Of a stretch of 64,000 nucleotides of DNA, positions 25,710 to 32,848 are shown piece by piece. The stretch spans positions 62,001 to 126,000 of the forward strand of contig NZ_VWOX01000013.1 of NCBI RefSeq assembly GCF_008629675.1, read 5' to 3'. The position numbers and the translations under genes are program-made. Below the pieces are notes generated by a model. It ran no database searches and was not told the origin of the DNA. It saw only the letters and a program-made list of their open reading frames with translations. This DNA comes from Roseiconus nitratireducens (lineage in GTDB: Bacteria; Planctomycetota; Planctomycetia; Pirellulales; Pirellulaceae). Each line of letters starts with the position of its first letter. Position 1 is the stretch's first letter.

Positions 25710-26945
25710 TCACGAATGCTTCAGCGCCGCAGCGGTCTGCCGGGCGACGATCACTTCTTCGTTGGTGGGGATCACCCACAACTGTGTCCGGGAGTTGCCG
25801 GCGTGGAAGGACGCCTCGCCCAGATCGTTGACACGTTGCTTGATCGAAGCGTTGCTTGCCGAATCCGCGACGATCCCCAGGTCGGCCAGTCCTGCGCAGA
25901 CGCGATCGCGAATCTGCACGCCGTTTTCTCCGATGCCGCCGGTGAAAACGATCGCATCGGCGCCACCCAGGGCCACCAGGGCGCCGCCCAGATGACGGCG
26001 GATCTCTTCGACGAACACGTCCAACGCGAGTTGGGCTTGGGCGTCGCCGTTGTCGGACGCTTCTTCCAGGTCGCGGACGTCACCGCTGTGTCCGCCACTC
26101 AGCCCCAGCAGTCCGCCTTCGGAAGCCAGCGTTTGCAGGGCCTGGTCCAGTGACAGTCCGGTTCGCTGCAGGATCAAAGGCAGGGCGAACGGATCGAAGT
26201 CCCCGACCCGGTTGTTCTGCGGCAATCCGGTTTGCGGGGTCATCCCCATCGTCGTCAACACGCTTTCGCGTGAACGGATCGCGGTGATTGAACTGCTGCC
26301 ACCCAAATGGCAGGAGATCACGCGGGCATCCTGGCGGCCCAGGATCTCCGCACTGCGGTAGGCGATGTAGCGATGACTGGCGCCGTGAAAGCCCCACTTG
26401 CGAACGTGGAACTGGTCGGCCCAGGATCGGGGGATCGCGTATTCTCGCCGGGCTGCGGGGATCGTGCGGTGAAAGTCCGTTTCCAACGCGGCCACCAGCG
26501 GCAGATCAGGGAACCGAGTCCGCAAGGTGTTCATCGCGGCGATGTAGGGCGGGTTGTGTGCCGGCGCGGCGGCGTTCATTTCGGCCATCGCGTCGAGCAA
26601 CGCGTCGTCGACAACGAACACACCGGAGAGGCGACCCCCGTGGACGGCTTTGAATCCGATCGCGGCCACTTCGGTCGCCTCACGGATCACCCCGTGCTGC
26701 GGATCGGTCAGCTGGTCCAGGCAGGCCTGCACGGCGACGCCGTGATCGGGAACGGCAAGCGACTTCTCGTCGGACCAGTCGCCGATTGCGACCGTGCATT
26801 TGCTCTGCGCGTCACCGATCCGTTCGACCGCACCTCGGGCGAGGCAGCGGACGTTCTGGATGTCATCGATGGCTCCGTCATCGGTCATTTCAAACAACCG
26901 ATACTTGAAGCTGGTCGATCCGAGGTTGGCAACTAAGACAAGCAC
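25710..26945 (-). CDS. ackA: Acetate kinase-family protein of the BMC operon
   Basis: 411 aa. The GTG start at 26945 is well supported by CGGAGG about 8 nt upstream; the open frame extends to 27173 but without such a site. It makes ATP from an acyl phosphate, the last step after PduL, with acetyl-, propionyl- or lactyl-phosphate as possible substrates. Motifs: VLVANLGSTSFKYRLF, HNPPYI, ETDFHRTIP, FHGASHRYI, CHLGGSSSI, FTGGIGEN. Several loops differ from housekeeping acetate kinases (for example AVHGGRLSG for the VHGG segment), consistent with a specialised BMC branch. No encapsulation helix is seen, so it is probably cytosolic. Confidence 0.92.
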   Translation of the reverse strand: MLVLVANLGSTSFKYRLFEMTDDGAIDDIQNVRCLARGAVERIGDAQSKCTVAIGDWSDEKSLAVPDHGVAVQACLDQLTDPQHGVIREATEVAAIGFKAVHGGRLSGVFVVDDALLDAMAEMNAAAPAHNPPYIAAMNTLRTRFPDLPLVAALETDFHRTIPAARREYAIPRSWADQFHVRKWGFHGASHRYIAYRSAEILGRQDARVISCHLGGSSSITAIRSRESVLTTMGMTPQTGLPQNNRVGDFDPFALPLILQRTGLSLDQALQTLASEGGLLGLSGGHSGDVRDLEEASDNGDAQAQLALDVFVEEIRRHLGGALVALGGADAIVFTGGIGENGVQIRDRVCAGLADLGIVADSASNASIKQRVNDLGEASFHAGNSRTQLWVIPTNEEVIVARQTAAALKHS

Positions 26946-27087
26946 GTGCGAAATCCTCCGTGGAAATTCCGTTCGAGACGGCCCAGCCGATGCGTCATCG
27001 GTGGCGGCACACAGAACCGGCGCACCGTCGACGCGCGAACGCGTGCGGCGCTGAACTCCCGTGCCGTCGTGATGAAGCCCGACCGTG

Positions 27088-27357
27088 CTACGACAGGAAG
27101 GCCTTGACCACGCCTTCGGCCGGTCGCGGGATGATGTGGCTGGACAACAGCTCGCCGACTTGCGAAGCGGCATTGGCGCCGGCTTCGACCGCGGCGCGGA
27201 CGCTGCCCACGTCGCCGCTGACGACGGTCGTGACCAGTCCGCCGCCGATGTCGACGCGTTTCACGATTTCGACATTCGCCGCTTTGGCCATCGCATCGGT
27301 GGCTTCGACCAGTGCCAACAGGCCTTTCGTTTCGATCAAACCAATTGCATCGTTCAT
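27088..27357 (-). CDS. BMC-H hexameric shell protein, GGG pore
   Basis: 89 aa. Pfam BMC-domain protein forming the flat hexagonal tiles of the shell. Family features: AIGLIETKGLLALVEATDAMAKAANVEIV, VVSGDVGSVRAAVEAGANAA, and the terminal IIPRP. The pore loop reads VDIGGGL, with Gly where the neighbouring paralogue has Ser, which should change pore chemistry. It follows the other BMC-H gene by 60 bp. Confidence 0.96.
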   Translation of the reverse strand: MNDAIGLIETKGLLALVEATDAMAKAANVEIVKRVDIGGGLVTTVVSGDVGSVRAAVEAGANAASQVGELLSSHIIPRPAEGVVKAFLS

Positions 27358-27417
27358 GGTGTTTCTATTTCGTCTTGACGTTGTTTCAAAAAGTGGGGGA
27401 GGGTGCCGGGGACGCGA

Positions 27418-27717
27418 TCACTTGGCCTTTGCCGGGGCGGTCGTCTTGAGCACTTTGCCAAGGTCGTCGTGCGGACGCGGGATGACTTGGACGCTGACGA
27501 CCTCGCCGACACGACCCGCGGCTGCGGCACCGGCGTCGGTTGCGGCTTTGACCGCCGCCACGTCGCCGCTGACGAACGCGCTGACCAGTCCGCTGCCGAC
27601 CTTGTCCCAGCCGAGGAACTGGACGTTGGCCGCTTTCATCATTGCGTCGGCTGCCTCGACCAGGGATACAAACCCTTTGGTCTCGATCATGCCGAGCGCT
27701 TCGTTAATCTTTGCCAT
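27418..27717 (-). CDS. BMC-H hexameric shell protein, GSG pore (PduA-like)
   Basis: 99 aa. BMC-domain shell protein, very close to PduA in pattern: EALGMIETKGFVSLVEAADAMMKAANVQFLG, then KVGSGLVSAFVSGDVAAVKAATDAGAAAA, then VIPRPHDDLGKVL. The pore loop KVGSG matches the PduA type, which passes small polar metabolites. It has a short Lys/Ala tail. It is the first shell gene of the operon, after pduL. Confidence 0.96.
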   Translation of the reverse strand: MAKINEALGMIETKGFVSLVEAADAMMKAANVQFLGWDKVGSGLVSAFVSGDVAAVKAATDAGAAAAGRVGEVVSVQVIPRPHDDLGKVLKTTAPAKAK

Positions 27718-27900
27718 GGGAAATCTGCCTTTGAAGGAGAAACGGAAGAAAGGGGTGGGGATCGGACGTGGGGACGTTTCGACCCTTGGTTTGGTTAGTT
27801 CTCAGTTTGGTGGGTCCTCAGATACCGGCCGCCCGCCCGCACGTGCCACGTCCGTGAACGGGACGGTGGGTGCGGCGGGGAGATTCGCCGTCGAGGTGAA

Positions 27901-28626
27901 TTAGGCTTTGCAGCTGCAGCCGCTCTTGGTCAGCTCCACTTTCGAAGCGCGGTCCAAATGACAGGCATTGCCTTCGTCGGTATCGATGTGCACTTCCAGC
28001 TTCGCCGCCTTGTCGGCGCGAACCAGCAGGTTCTCGAACACCGTGCTGCAATCATTGCTGGTGATCTTCAACTGCATCATGTCGCCGTCCGCGACGCCGT
28101 AGAAATCGGCGTCGGCGAAGTTCATGTGCACGTGTCGGGCGGCGCGAATCACGCCCCGGTCCAGTTGCACCGTGCCGGCGGGGCCGACCAACACGCAACC
28201 CGGCGTGTCGTCGATCTTGCCGCTGTGGCGGACCGGCGCGTCGATGCCCAACGAGATGGAATCGGTGAAAGCGAGTTCGACCTGGCTGGCCGATCGCGTC
28301 GGACCCAACACCCGCACGCTGGGCAGCATCCGTCGCCGGGGACCGACCACCATCACGGTCTGCTTGGCCGCGTAGAACCCGTCTTGGTACAGCGGCTTCT
28401 CCGGCTCCAGCACCGCGCCGGGGCCGAACAGGGTTTCGACGTGCTCGTCGGTCAAATGGACGTGTCGGGCAGAAATGCTGACCCGCAAGTTCGGTTTGCC
28501 GTTGACCCAGCCGGGCGGGCTGGCGGAGCCGTCGGCGGCCACGGAAGGTCCGCCGCCGAGCGACTGTTGGATCGCTTGGCGAACCAGCGACTCGATCTGA
28601 GTCCGGTCAATTTGCGTCGCGTTCAT
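27901..28626 (-). CDS. pduL: PduL-type phosphotransacylase with N-terminal encapsulation helix
   Basis: 241 aa from ATG 28626; an upstream start at 28656 adds 10 residues. Swaps CoA of the acyl-CoA for phosphate, recycling CoA inside the shell. Two PduL domains carry the zinc-binding motifs ISARHVHLT (about residue 55) and AARHVHMNF (about residue 165). The N-terminal helix DRTQIESLVRQAIQQSLGG followed by a Gly/Ser linker is an encapsulation peptide. The C-terminus ends Cys-rich (SGCSCKA). There is no obvious Shine-Dalgarno site; the 5' side is the 7-bp tandem repeat. Confidence 0.95.
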   Translation of the reverse strand: MNATQIDRTQIESLVRQAIQQSLGGGPSVAADGSASPPGWVNGKPNLRVSISARHVHLTDEHVETLFGPGAVLEPEKPLYQDGFYAAKQTVMVVGPRRRMLPSVRVLGPTRSASQVELAFTDSISLGIDAPVRHSGKIDDTPGCVLVGPAGTVQLDRGVIRAARHVHMNFADADFYGVADGDMMQLKITSNDCSTVFENLLVRADKAAKLEVHIDTDEGNACHLDRASKVELTKSGCSCKA

Positions 28627-28678
28627 GCGTGTGGGGGGAGTGGGGAAGGGTTGCAAGTGTCAAGTTGCAGGTTCCGGT

Positions 28679-28772
28679 GAACTTGGAACTTGGAACTTGG
28701 AACTTGGAACTTGGAACTTGGAACTTGGAACTTGGAACTTGGAACTTGGAACTTGGAACTTGGAACTTGGAA
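28679..28772. repeat. 7-bp tandem repeat (GAACTTG), about 13 copies
   Basis: A 94-bp run of the 7-mer GAACTTG, essentially perfect, begins at the GTGAAC junction 28679 and ends at the stop codon of deoR (28773-28775). It separates deoR from pduL on the same transcript strand. Seven is not a multiple of three, so copy-number change would not preserve a frame, and none is needed here. Such a run is prone to slippage and could vary between strains. Confidence 0.97.
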
Positions 28773-29582
28773 TCAAACCTCCGCCAACACTAGTTCCGTG
28801 CCAGCGTCCTCGATTTGTTTTTTCCAGCGTGGATCCAACCCGGAATCGGTCACCACGCCGTGGACGTCCTGCAATCGGCACAGATGGGACAGGCTGACTT
28901 TGCCGAACTTGGTGTGATCGGCCACCACGTACGCCCGGTCGGCGGCAGCCAACATCGCCTTTTCGCTTTCGACCAGCATCATGTTGTTGTTGAAGTAGCC
29001 GCGTTCGTTGATGCCTGCGACCGACAGGAACGCCGTTGAGACGTTGATCTGCCGCAGCTGCGCTTCGGCCAGCGGGCCGATCGCCACGGCGGTCCGTCCA
29101 CGGACGCAGCCGCCGATCGTGACCAGATCGATGGAGTCACCGCTGGAGAGCAGGTGCGCCACCGGCAGACTGTTCGTGACCACTTGCAACTGCCGGCCGA
29201 CCAGCCGACGCGCCAATTCATAGGTCGTGCTGCCGCCGTCCAGCAGAACCGTATCGCCGTCGCTGACCAGCGCCGCGGCTGCCGCCCCGATCGCCGCTTT
29301 CACCGACCAGGTCGTTCCCTGGCGGTCCTCAAAGGCTCGGATCGTGGCGCTCTCGCCGGTCCAAAACACGCCGCCGTGCGTCCGCCGGACGTCGCCGCTG
29401 TGTTCCAACTGCTCCAGGTCCCGACGCACGGTCGACTCGCTGACCGAAAGCGTCGCGGCGAGTTCGCCCAATGAGGCAAAGCCGGACTCGCGGATCAACG
29501 CGCGCAAATGGTTGCGGCGACCGTCCGTGCCGGGACGGGCGTCGGATCCGTTGTGGGATGGGAGGTTGCCGGAACGAGCCAC
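28773..29582 (-). CDS. DeoR-family regulator of the BMC operon
   Basis: 269 aa from GTG 29582. The N-terminal winged helix-turn-helix (residues about 25-80) contains LGELAATLSVSESTVRRDLEQLEHSGDVRRTHGG, the DeoR signature. The C-terminal sugar-phosphate sensing domain has DTVLLDGGSTTYELAR, VVTNSLPVAHLL, and KFGKVSLSHLC. DeoR proteins usually repress sugar catabolic operons and release DNA on binding a sugar phosphate. It heads the BMC operon; an 18-bp near-palindrome about 45 bp upstream is a candidate operator for autoregulation. Confidence 0.93.
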   Translation of the reverse strand: MARSGNLPSHNGSDARPGTDGRRNHLRALIRESGFASLGELAATLSVSESTVRRDLEQLEHSGDVRRTHGGVFWTGESATIRAFEDRQGTTWSVKAAIGAAAAALVSDGDTVLLDGGSTTYELARRLVGRQLQVVTNSLPVAHLLSSGDSIDLVTIGGCVRGRTAVAIGPLAEAQLRQINVSTAFLSVAGINERGYFNNNMMLVESEKAMLAAADRAYVVADHTKFGKVSLSHLCRLQDVHGVVTDSGLDPRWKKQIEDAGTELVLAEV

Positions 29583-30059
29583 CGAAATTGCCTAGATTAC
29601 GCAGCTGAAGGGAGGTTTGATAGTTTTCTGTCACCGGTGAAAGATTTCAACCATCTTCTGGCGATTTCATCGCAGATTTGCAAAAAACTTACCGTCTCTT
29701 CCAAAGATCGTTGGCGTCCCGGGCAGGCCGTCAGCCGGGATGCTTTCCTGTGGACTGAACCTCGGCGGCGCCGGCCCGCGTTGCGATTTTCGGTCAATGT
29801 GATGAGAAGTTTCGCCAGCTGCCCGGCACCGCGGGCGATTGCCGGAAACGAAAACCCTGGGGATTGCCGAACGCGAGCCCGAGATGCCGCTGGTGGGCAG
29901 CTGCGCCGGCGGCTTGCGGGACGCGCGACCGGCGGTTTTCCGGGCCGTGTTCACCGGATACGCTTGCCGTTTCGCGATTCGACCGGTGCCGTCCGTCGAA
30001 CCGAGGTCAATGCGATTTTCAGCTCACCTTCCTCTCCCCCGAGAATCGGCTTCATTGAA
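29583..30059. other. Divergent promoter region between deoR and an SDR
   Basis: 477 bp between divergently transcribed deoR (minus) and the SDR gene (plus). It should hold the promoter for the BMC operon. The one distinctive element is the 18-bp near-palindrome at 29627-29644. The rest has short GC-rich frames without coding character. Confidence 0.55.
29627..29644. promoter_or_regulatory. Candidate DeoR operator, 18-bp near-palindrome
   Basis: TCTGTCACCGGTGAAAGA is symmetric at 8 of 9 base pairs, with a perfect 10-bp core TCACCGGTGA. It ends 45 bp upstream of the deoR start, and on the minus strand TTGAAA, a possible -35 hexamer, directly precedes it (29645-29650). The position fits an autoregulatory operator. 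The 8-mer CCGGTGAA of its right half recurs once at 28674-28681, just before pduL. Function is inferred from symmetry and location only. Confidence 0.5.
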
Positions 30060-30857
30060 ATGACAGAACTACGTGGCAAAAGAGCGATCGTCAGTGGAGC
30101 ATCACGTGGGATTGGACGCGGCATTGCGGTCGAACTTGCCCGCGCCGGGGCCACCGTCGCAATCAATTACCGGTCGCATCCGGGCGAAGCGGAGGAAGTC
30201 GTCGCCGAGTGCAAGTCGGTCGGCGGTGACGGTCACGTCTATCAGGCCGACATCGCCTCACGCGAGGACGTCGAGGCGATGGTCGACGCGGCGGCCGAGC
30301 AGATGGGCGGGTTGGACATCATCGTCAGCAACGCCGCCTACAGCGATCGACACTTGATGCTGGAATCGGATCTGGACGAATTCCGACGGACGATCGACGT
30401 CAGCATGTGGGGAGCGTTTTACCTGGTCCGGGCCGGAGCGCAGAAGCTTGTCGACGCGGGCAAGGGCGGCAACATCGTGGTTATCAGCAGCCCCCACGCG
30501 CACATGGCCATGCCCGGGGCGATGGCCTACAACATGGCCAAGGCGGCCAATGACCAGATGGCTCGCACGGCCGCGTGCGAACTGGCCCAACACCGCATCC
30601 GCTGCAACATCATTCACCCCGGCTGGATCGACACGCCGGGAGAACGCAAGTTTTTCGCCGAAGAAACGTTGCAGCGAGAGTCGGCGAAGCTGCCCTGGAA
30701 ACGTCTCGGCCGCCCCGAGGAAATCGGCCGCGGCGTGGTGTTCCTGTGCCGGGAAGAAAGCGAGTACATCACCGGCAGCACGCTGACCATCGATGGCGGC
30801 ATCCAATTGCCGTGGCGTGACATGTTCCGCGTGGAAGAAACGAAAGAACTCGGCTGA
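30060..30857 (+). CDS. Short-chain dehydrogenase/reductase
   Basis: 265 aa from ATG 30060. Classical SDR with Rossmann motif VSGASRGIGRGIA, a NYRSH pattern after strand 2 suggesting NADP, SNAAYS in place of NNAG, catalytic Ser in VVISSPHAHM, and YNMAK for YxxxK. The end ITGSTLTIDGGIQLPWRD is typical of glucose-1-dehydrogenase / 3-oxoacyl-reductase-like enzymes. It is divergent from the BMC regulator deoR, so a role in deoxysugar oxidation is conceivable but unproven. Confidence 0.9.
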   Translation: MTELRGKRAIVSGASRGIGRGIAVELARAGATVAINYRSHPGEAEEVVAECKSVGGDGHVYQADIASREDVEAMVDAAAEQMGGLDIIVSNAAYSDRHLMLESDLDEFRRTIDVSMWGAFYLVRAGAQKLVDAGKGGNIVVISSPHAHMAMPGAMAYNMAKAANDQMARTAACELAQHRIRCNIIHPGWIDTPGERKFFAEETLQRESAKLPWKRLGRPEEIGRGVVFLCREESEYITGSTLTIDGGIQLPWRDMFRVEETKELG

Positions 30858-30972
30858 ACAAGTTCGCTGAACAAAGACGTTGAACCTGGTCGCCGGAGAC
30901 ACCGGTTGGCGGTGCCGCTGGTGTGAGCAGTTTGTTCGGGGCGATCCGAAGAGTCTCGGACACGCTCCAAAT

Positions 30973-32043
30973 TCACTCTTCGGTCGGTGGTTCCGGCAAC
31001 TCGATGCCGTGCCGCTTGGCGCGTTCACGCCACCTTTCGCGGGCGAACGTCTGCATGTCGACTTCGGTATCCTGTTCGTCGACGATCTCCAGTCCCAGCA
31101 GCGTCTCGATCACGTCTTCGAGGGTGACGATTCCCACGGCGCTGCCGAATTGGTCCAGCACCAGGGCGATGTGCTGGCGGTTCTTCAGCAACGCGTCCAG
31201 GGCGGCTTTGGCGGAGGTATCGTCGGCGATCGTGGCCAGTTCGCGGCCAAGTTCTGACAGCGGCCGATCGTTTTCGCCTCGCGAGCGTGCCAGCAGCAGG
31301 TCACTGGCGAGCACAAAATTGGTCGCGTCGTCCAGCCGTTGATCGTAGATCGGGATTCGCGTGACGCGCAGCTCGGGCGTCGAGTCCAGTGTCTGACCGA
31401 CCGTCGACGATTGCGGAAAGGCGATCACGACCACCCGAGGCGTCATGATGTCGGCCACCGTGATCTGGGGAAAACGCATCAGCGCCCGAAAGATCCGCGA
31501 CTCGTCTTCGGCCAGCACCCCCTGTTGGGCGCCGATCTCGGCCATCGCGTGCAATTCTTCCCGCGTGACCGAATGATGGACTTTGCCACCGGAAAGCAAT
31601 TTGGTCAGCTTCTCACTGATCCAGACCAGCGGGTACAGCATCCAGATCAGCAGCATCACGCTCTTGCCGACTAGCGGAGCCAGCGAACGCCAATACAAGG
31701 CGCCGATCGTCTTGGGGATGATTTCACTGAAGATCAGGATCAGCAACGTCATCACCGCGCTGGCGATGGCGACCGACCCGCTGCCCCAAACCACGGCGGC
31801 CTGAGCCCCCACGCCGGCCGCACCGATGGTGTGCGCGATCGTGTTCAGACTCAAGATCGCGGCCAGTGGGCGATCGATGTTCTCCTTCAACACCTTCAAC
31901 CGTACGGCATCGGCGGGCTTGGTTTTCTGCAGCGTCGCCGTGAATGAGGGCGTGATCGACAGCAGGACCGCTTCGGCGACGCTGCAATAGAACGAGAATC
32001 CGATGGCGACGCACAGGTAAATGATCAGCAGGGTCATTGGCAT
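30973..32043 (-). CDS. CNNM/CorC-type membrane protein (DUF21 plus CBS pair)
   Basis: 356 aa from ATG 32043; the frame starts at 32067 but that overlaps a terminator. An inner-membrane DUF21 domain occupies residues about 1-165, with transmembrane segments MTLLIIYLCVAIGFSFYC, AIASAVMTLLILIFSEIIP and LVGKSVMLLIWMLYPLVW, and the conserved SEIIPKTIG. Two CBS domains follow (VADIMTPRVVVIAF, then HIALVLDQFGSAVGIVTLEDVIETLLG). The C-terminal CorC_HlyC transporter domain is absent, and a short basic tail replaces it. The family is linked to Mg2+/Co2+ efflux. The stop is 115 bp from the convergent SDR. Confidence 0.9.
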   Translation of the reverse strand: MPMTLLIIYLCVAIGFSFYCSVAEAVLLSITPSFTATLQKTKPADAVRLKVLKENIDRPLAAILSLNTIAHTIGAAGVGAQAAVVWGSGSVAIASAVMTLLILIFSEIIPKTIGALYWRSLAPLVGKSVMLLIWMLYPLVWISEKLTKLLSGGKVHHSVTREELHAMAEIGAQQGVLAEDESRIFRALMRFPQITVADIMTPRVVVIAFPQSSTVGQTLDSTPELRVTRIPIYDQRLDDATNFVLASDLLLARSRGENDRPLSELGRELATIADDTSAKAALDALLKNRQHIALVLDQFGSAVGIVTLEDVIETLLGLEIVDEQDTEVDMQTFARERWRERAKRHGIELPEPPTEE

Positions 32044-32065
32044 CCCGGCGACGGCCGTGCGGTAC

Positions 32066-32104
32066 AAAAAAGAATCCCCTCACCAGCATTCTGTGCGAGG
32101 GGAT
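32066..32104 (-). terminator. Terminator of the PEP-CTERM gene
   Basis: An 8-bp stem, ATCCCCTC (32074-32081) with GAGGGGAT (32097-32104), is followed on the minus strand by a T-rich run. It lies 45 nt after the stop of the PEP-CTERM gene and just before the CNNM gene start, separating the two transcripts. Confidence 0.85.
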
Positions 32105-32148
32105 ACCGGAATAGAAGGGGGCGCGAATGACCTCAGGACGGTCGTCGC

Positions 32149-32700
32149 CTAGGAGCGTCGTCGACGATGCGCTCCGATGCCCACGGCGGCGGCCAGCAAG
32201 AAGGCGCAGGACGGTTCCGGGACAGCGGTCACCGGAGACACGGTGAACGACGACGGCAACGTCACGGGATCATCCACCATCACCGAATCACGCGTCAGCG
32301 ATTGCAGTTCCAAGCCGATCGTGAACGCCTGGTTGTCTTGCACGTCGAAGGTCAACGTCGTCAACAATTCGCCCGGTGCCGTGGGGACGGTGAAGTTCAA
32401 CAGGTCTCCCAGGGCAAAACGATCACCGGAATTGACGTTGGACGCCACCACGACGCCCGTGAAACCGGTGGGGACATCACCTTGCACGACGGGCGCGTTG
32501 GCTGCATCGGTGATGTCGATCTGGATCCCGTTGAACGTGTCTTCACCCGAGCCGTCGTAGGACATCGTCAGGTCCACCTCGTGCAGTCCCGGCCCGGTAA
32601 AAACCAAATCGGCGGGGTCGACGGAGATCACAAATCCAGCACCCGCTTGGCCGCAAAGCAGCCCGGTGAGGAGAACAGCCAAGATGCGAAAAGACATCAT
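32149..32700 (-). CDS. PEP-CTERM-sorted secreted protein
   Basis: 183 aa. The N-terminal signal peptide is FRILAVLLTGLLCGQAGAG. The C-terminus has the exosortase signal VPEPSCAFLLAAAVGIGAHRRRRS: a PEP motif, hydrophobic helix and Arg cluster. The body is beta-rich, with DLTMSYDGSGEDTFNGIQIDITDA and LLTTLTFDVQDN, resembling cohesin-like/adhesin segments common in PEP-CTERM proteins. It would be exported and processed by an exosortase, which is not in the window. Specific role unknown. Confidence 0.9.
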   Translation of the reverse strand: MMSFRILAVLLTGLLCGQAGAGFVISVDPADLVFTGPGLHEVDLTMSYDGSGEDTFNGIQIDITDAANAPVVQGDVPTGFTGVVVASNVNSGDRFALGDLLNFTVPTAPGELLTTLTFDVQDNQAFTIGLELQSLTRDSVMVDDPVTLPSSFTVSPVTAVPEPSCAFLLAAAVGIGAHRRRRS

Positions 32701-32848
32701 CGGATCGGATTACAGAGAAGAGGCAAGTCGTTCGGTGGGTGCATAATCTAACGGAGAAGCTAGGAACTATGCGTCAGATCTGGCGATGAGGCAATCAATT
32801 TTTCCTCCGCCTCCGGAGTCAGATGCGGTCCGATGCGGGAATTTCCGG

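Noticed and set aside
24002..25831. 609-codon plus-strand frame opposite the aldehyde dehydrogenase and a BMC-P gene
   Set aside because: It is the antisense shadow of high-GC coding sequence; no domain, start context or signal peptide.
28679..28772. CRISPR or VNTR-coding interpretation of the GAACTTG run
   Set aside because: No spacers between units and no cas genes; the frame through it (LGTWNLE repeats) is a by-product of the repeat.
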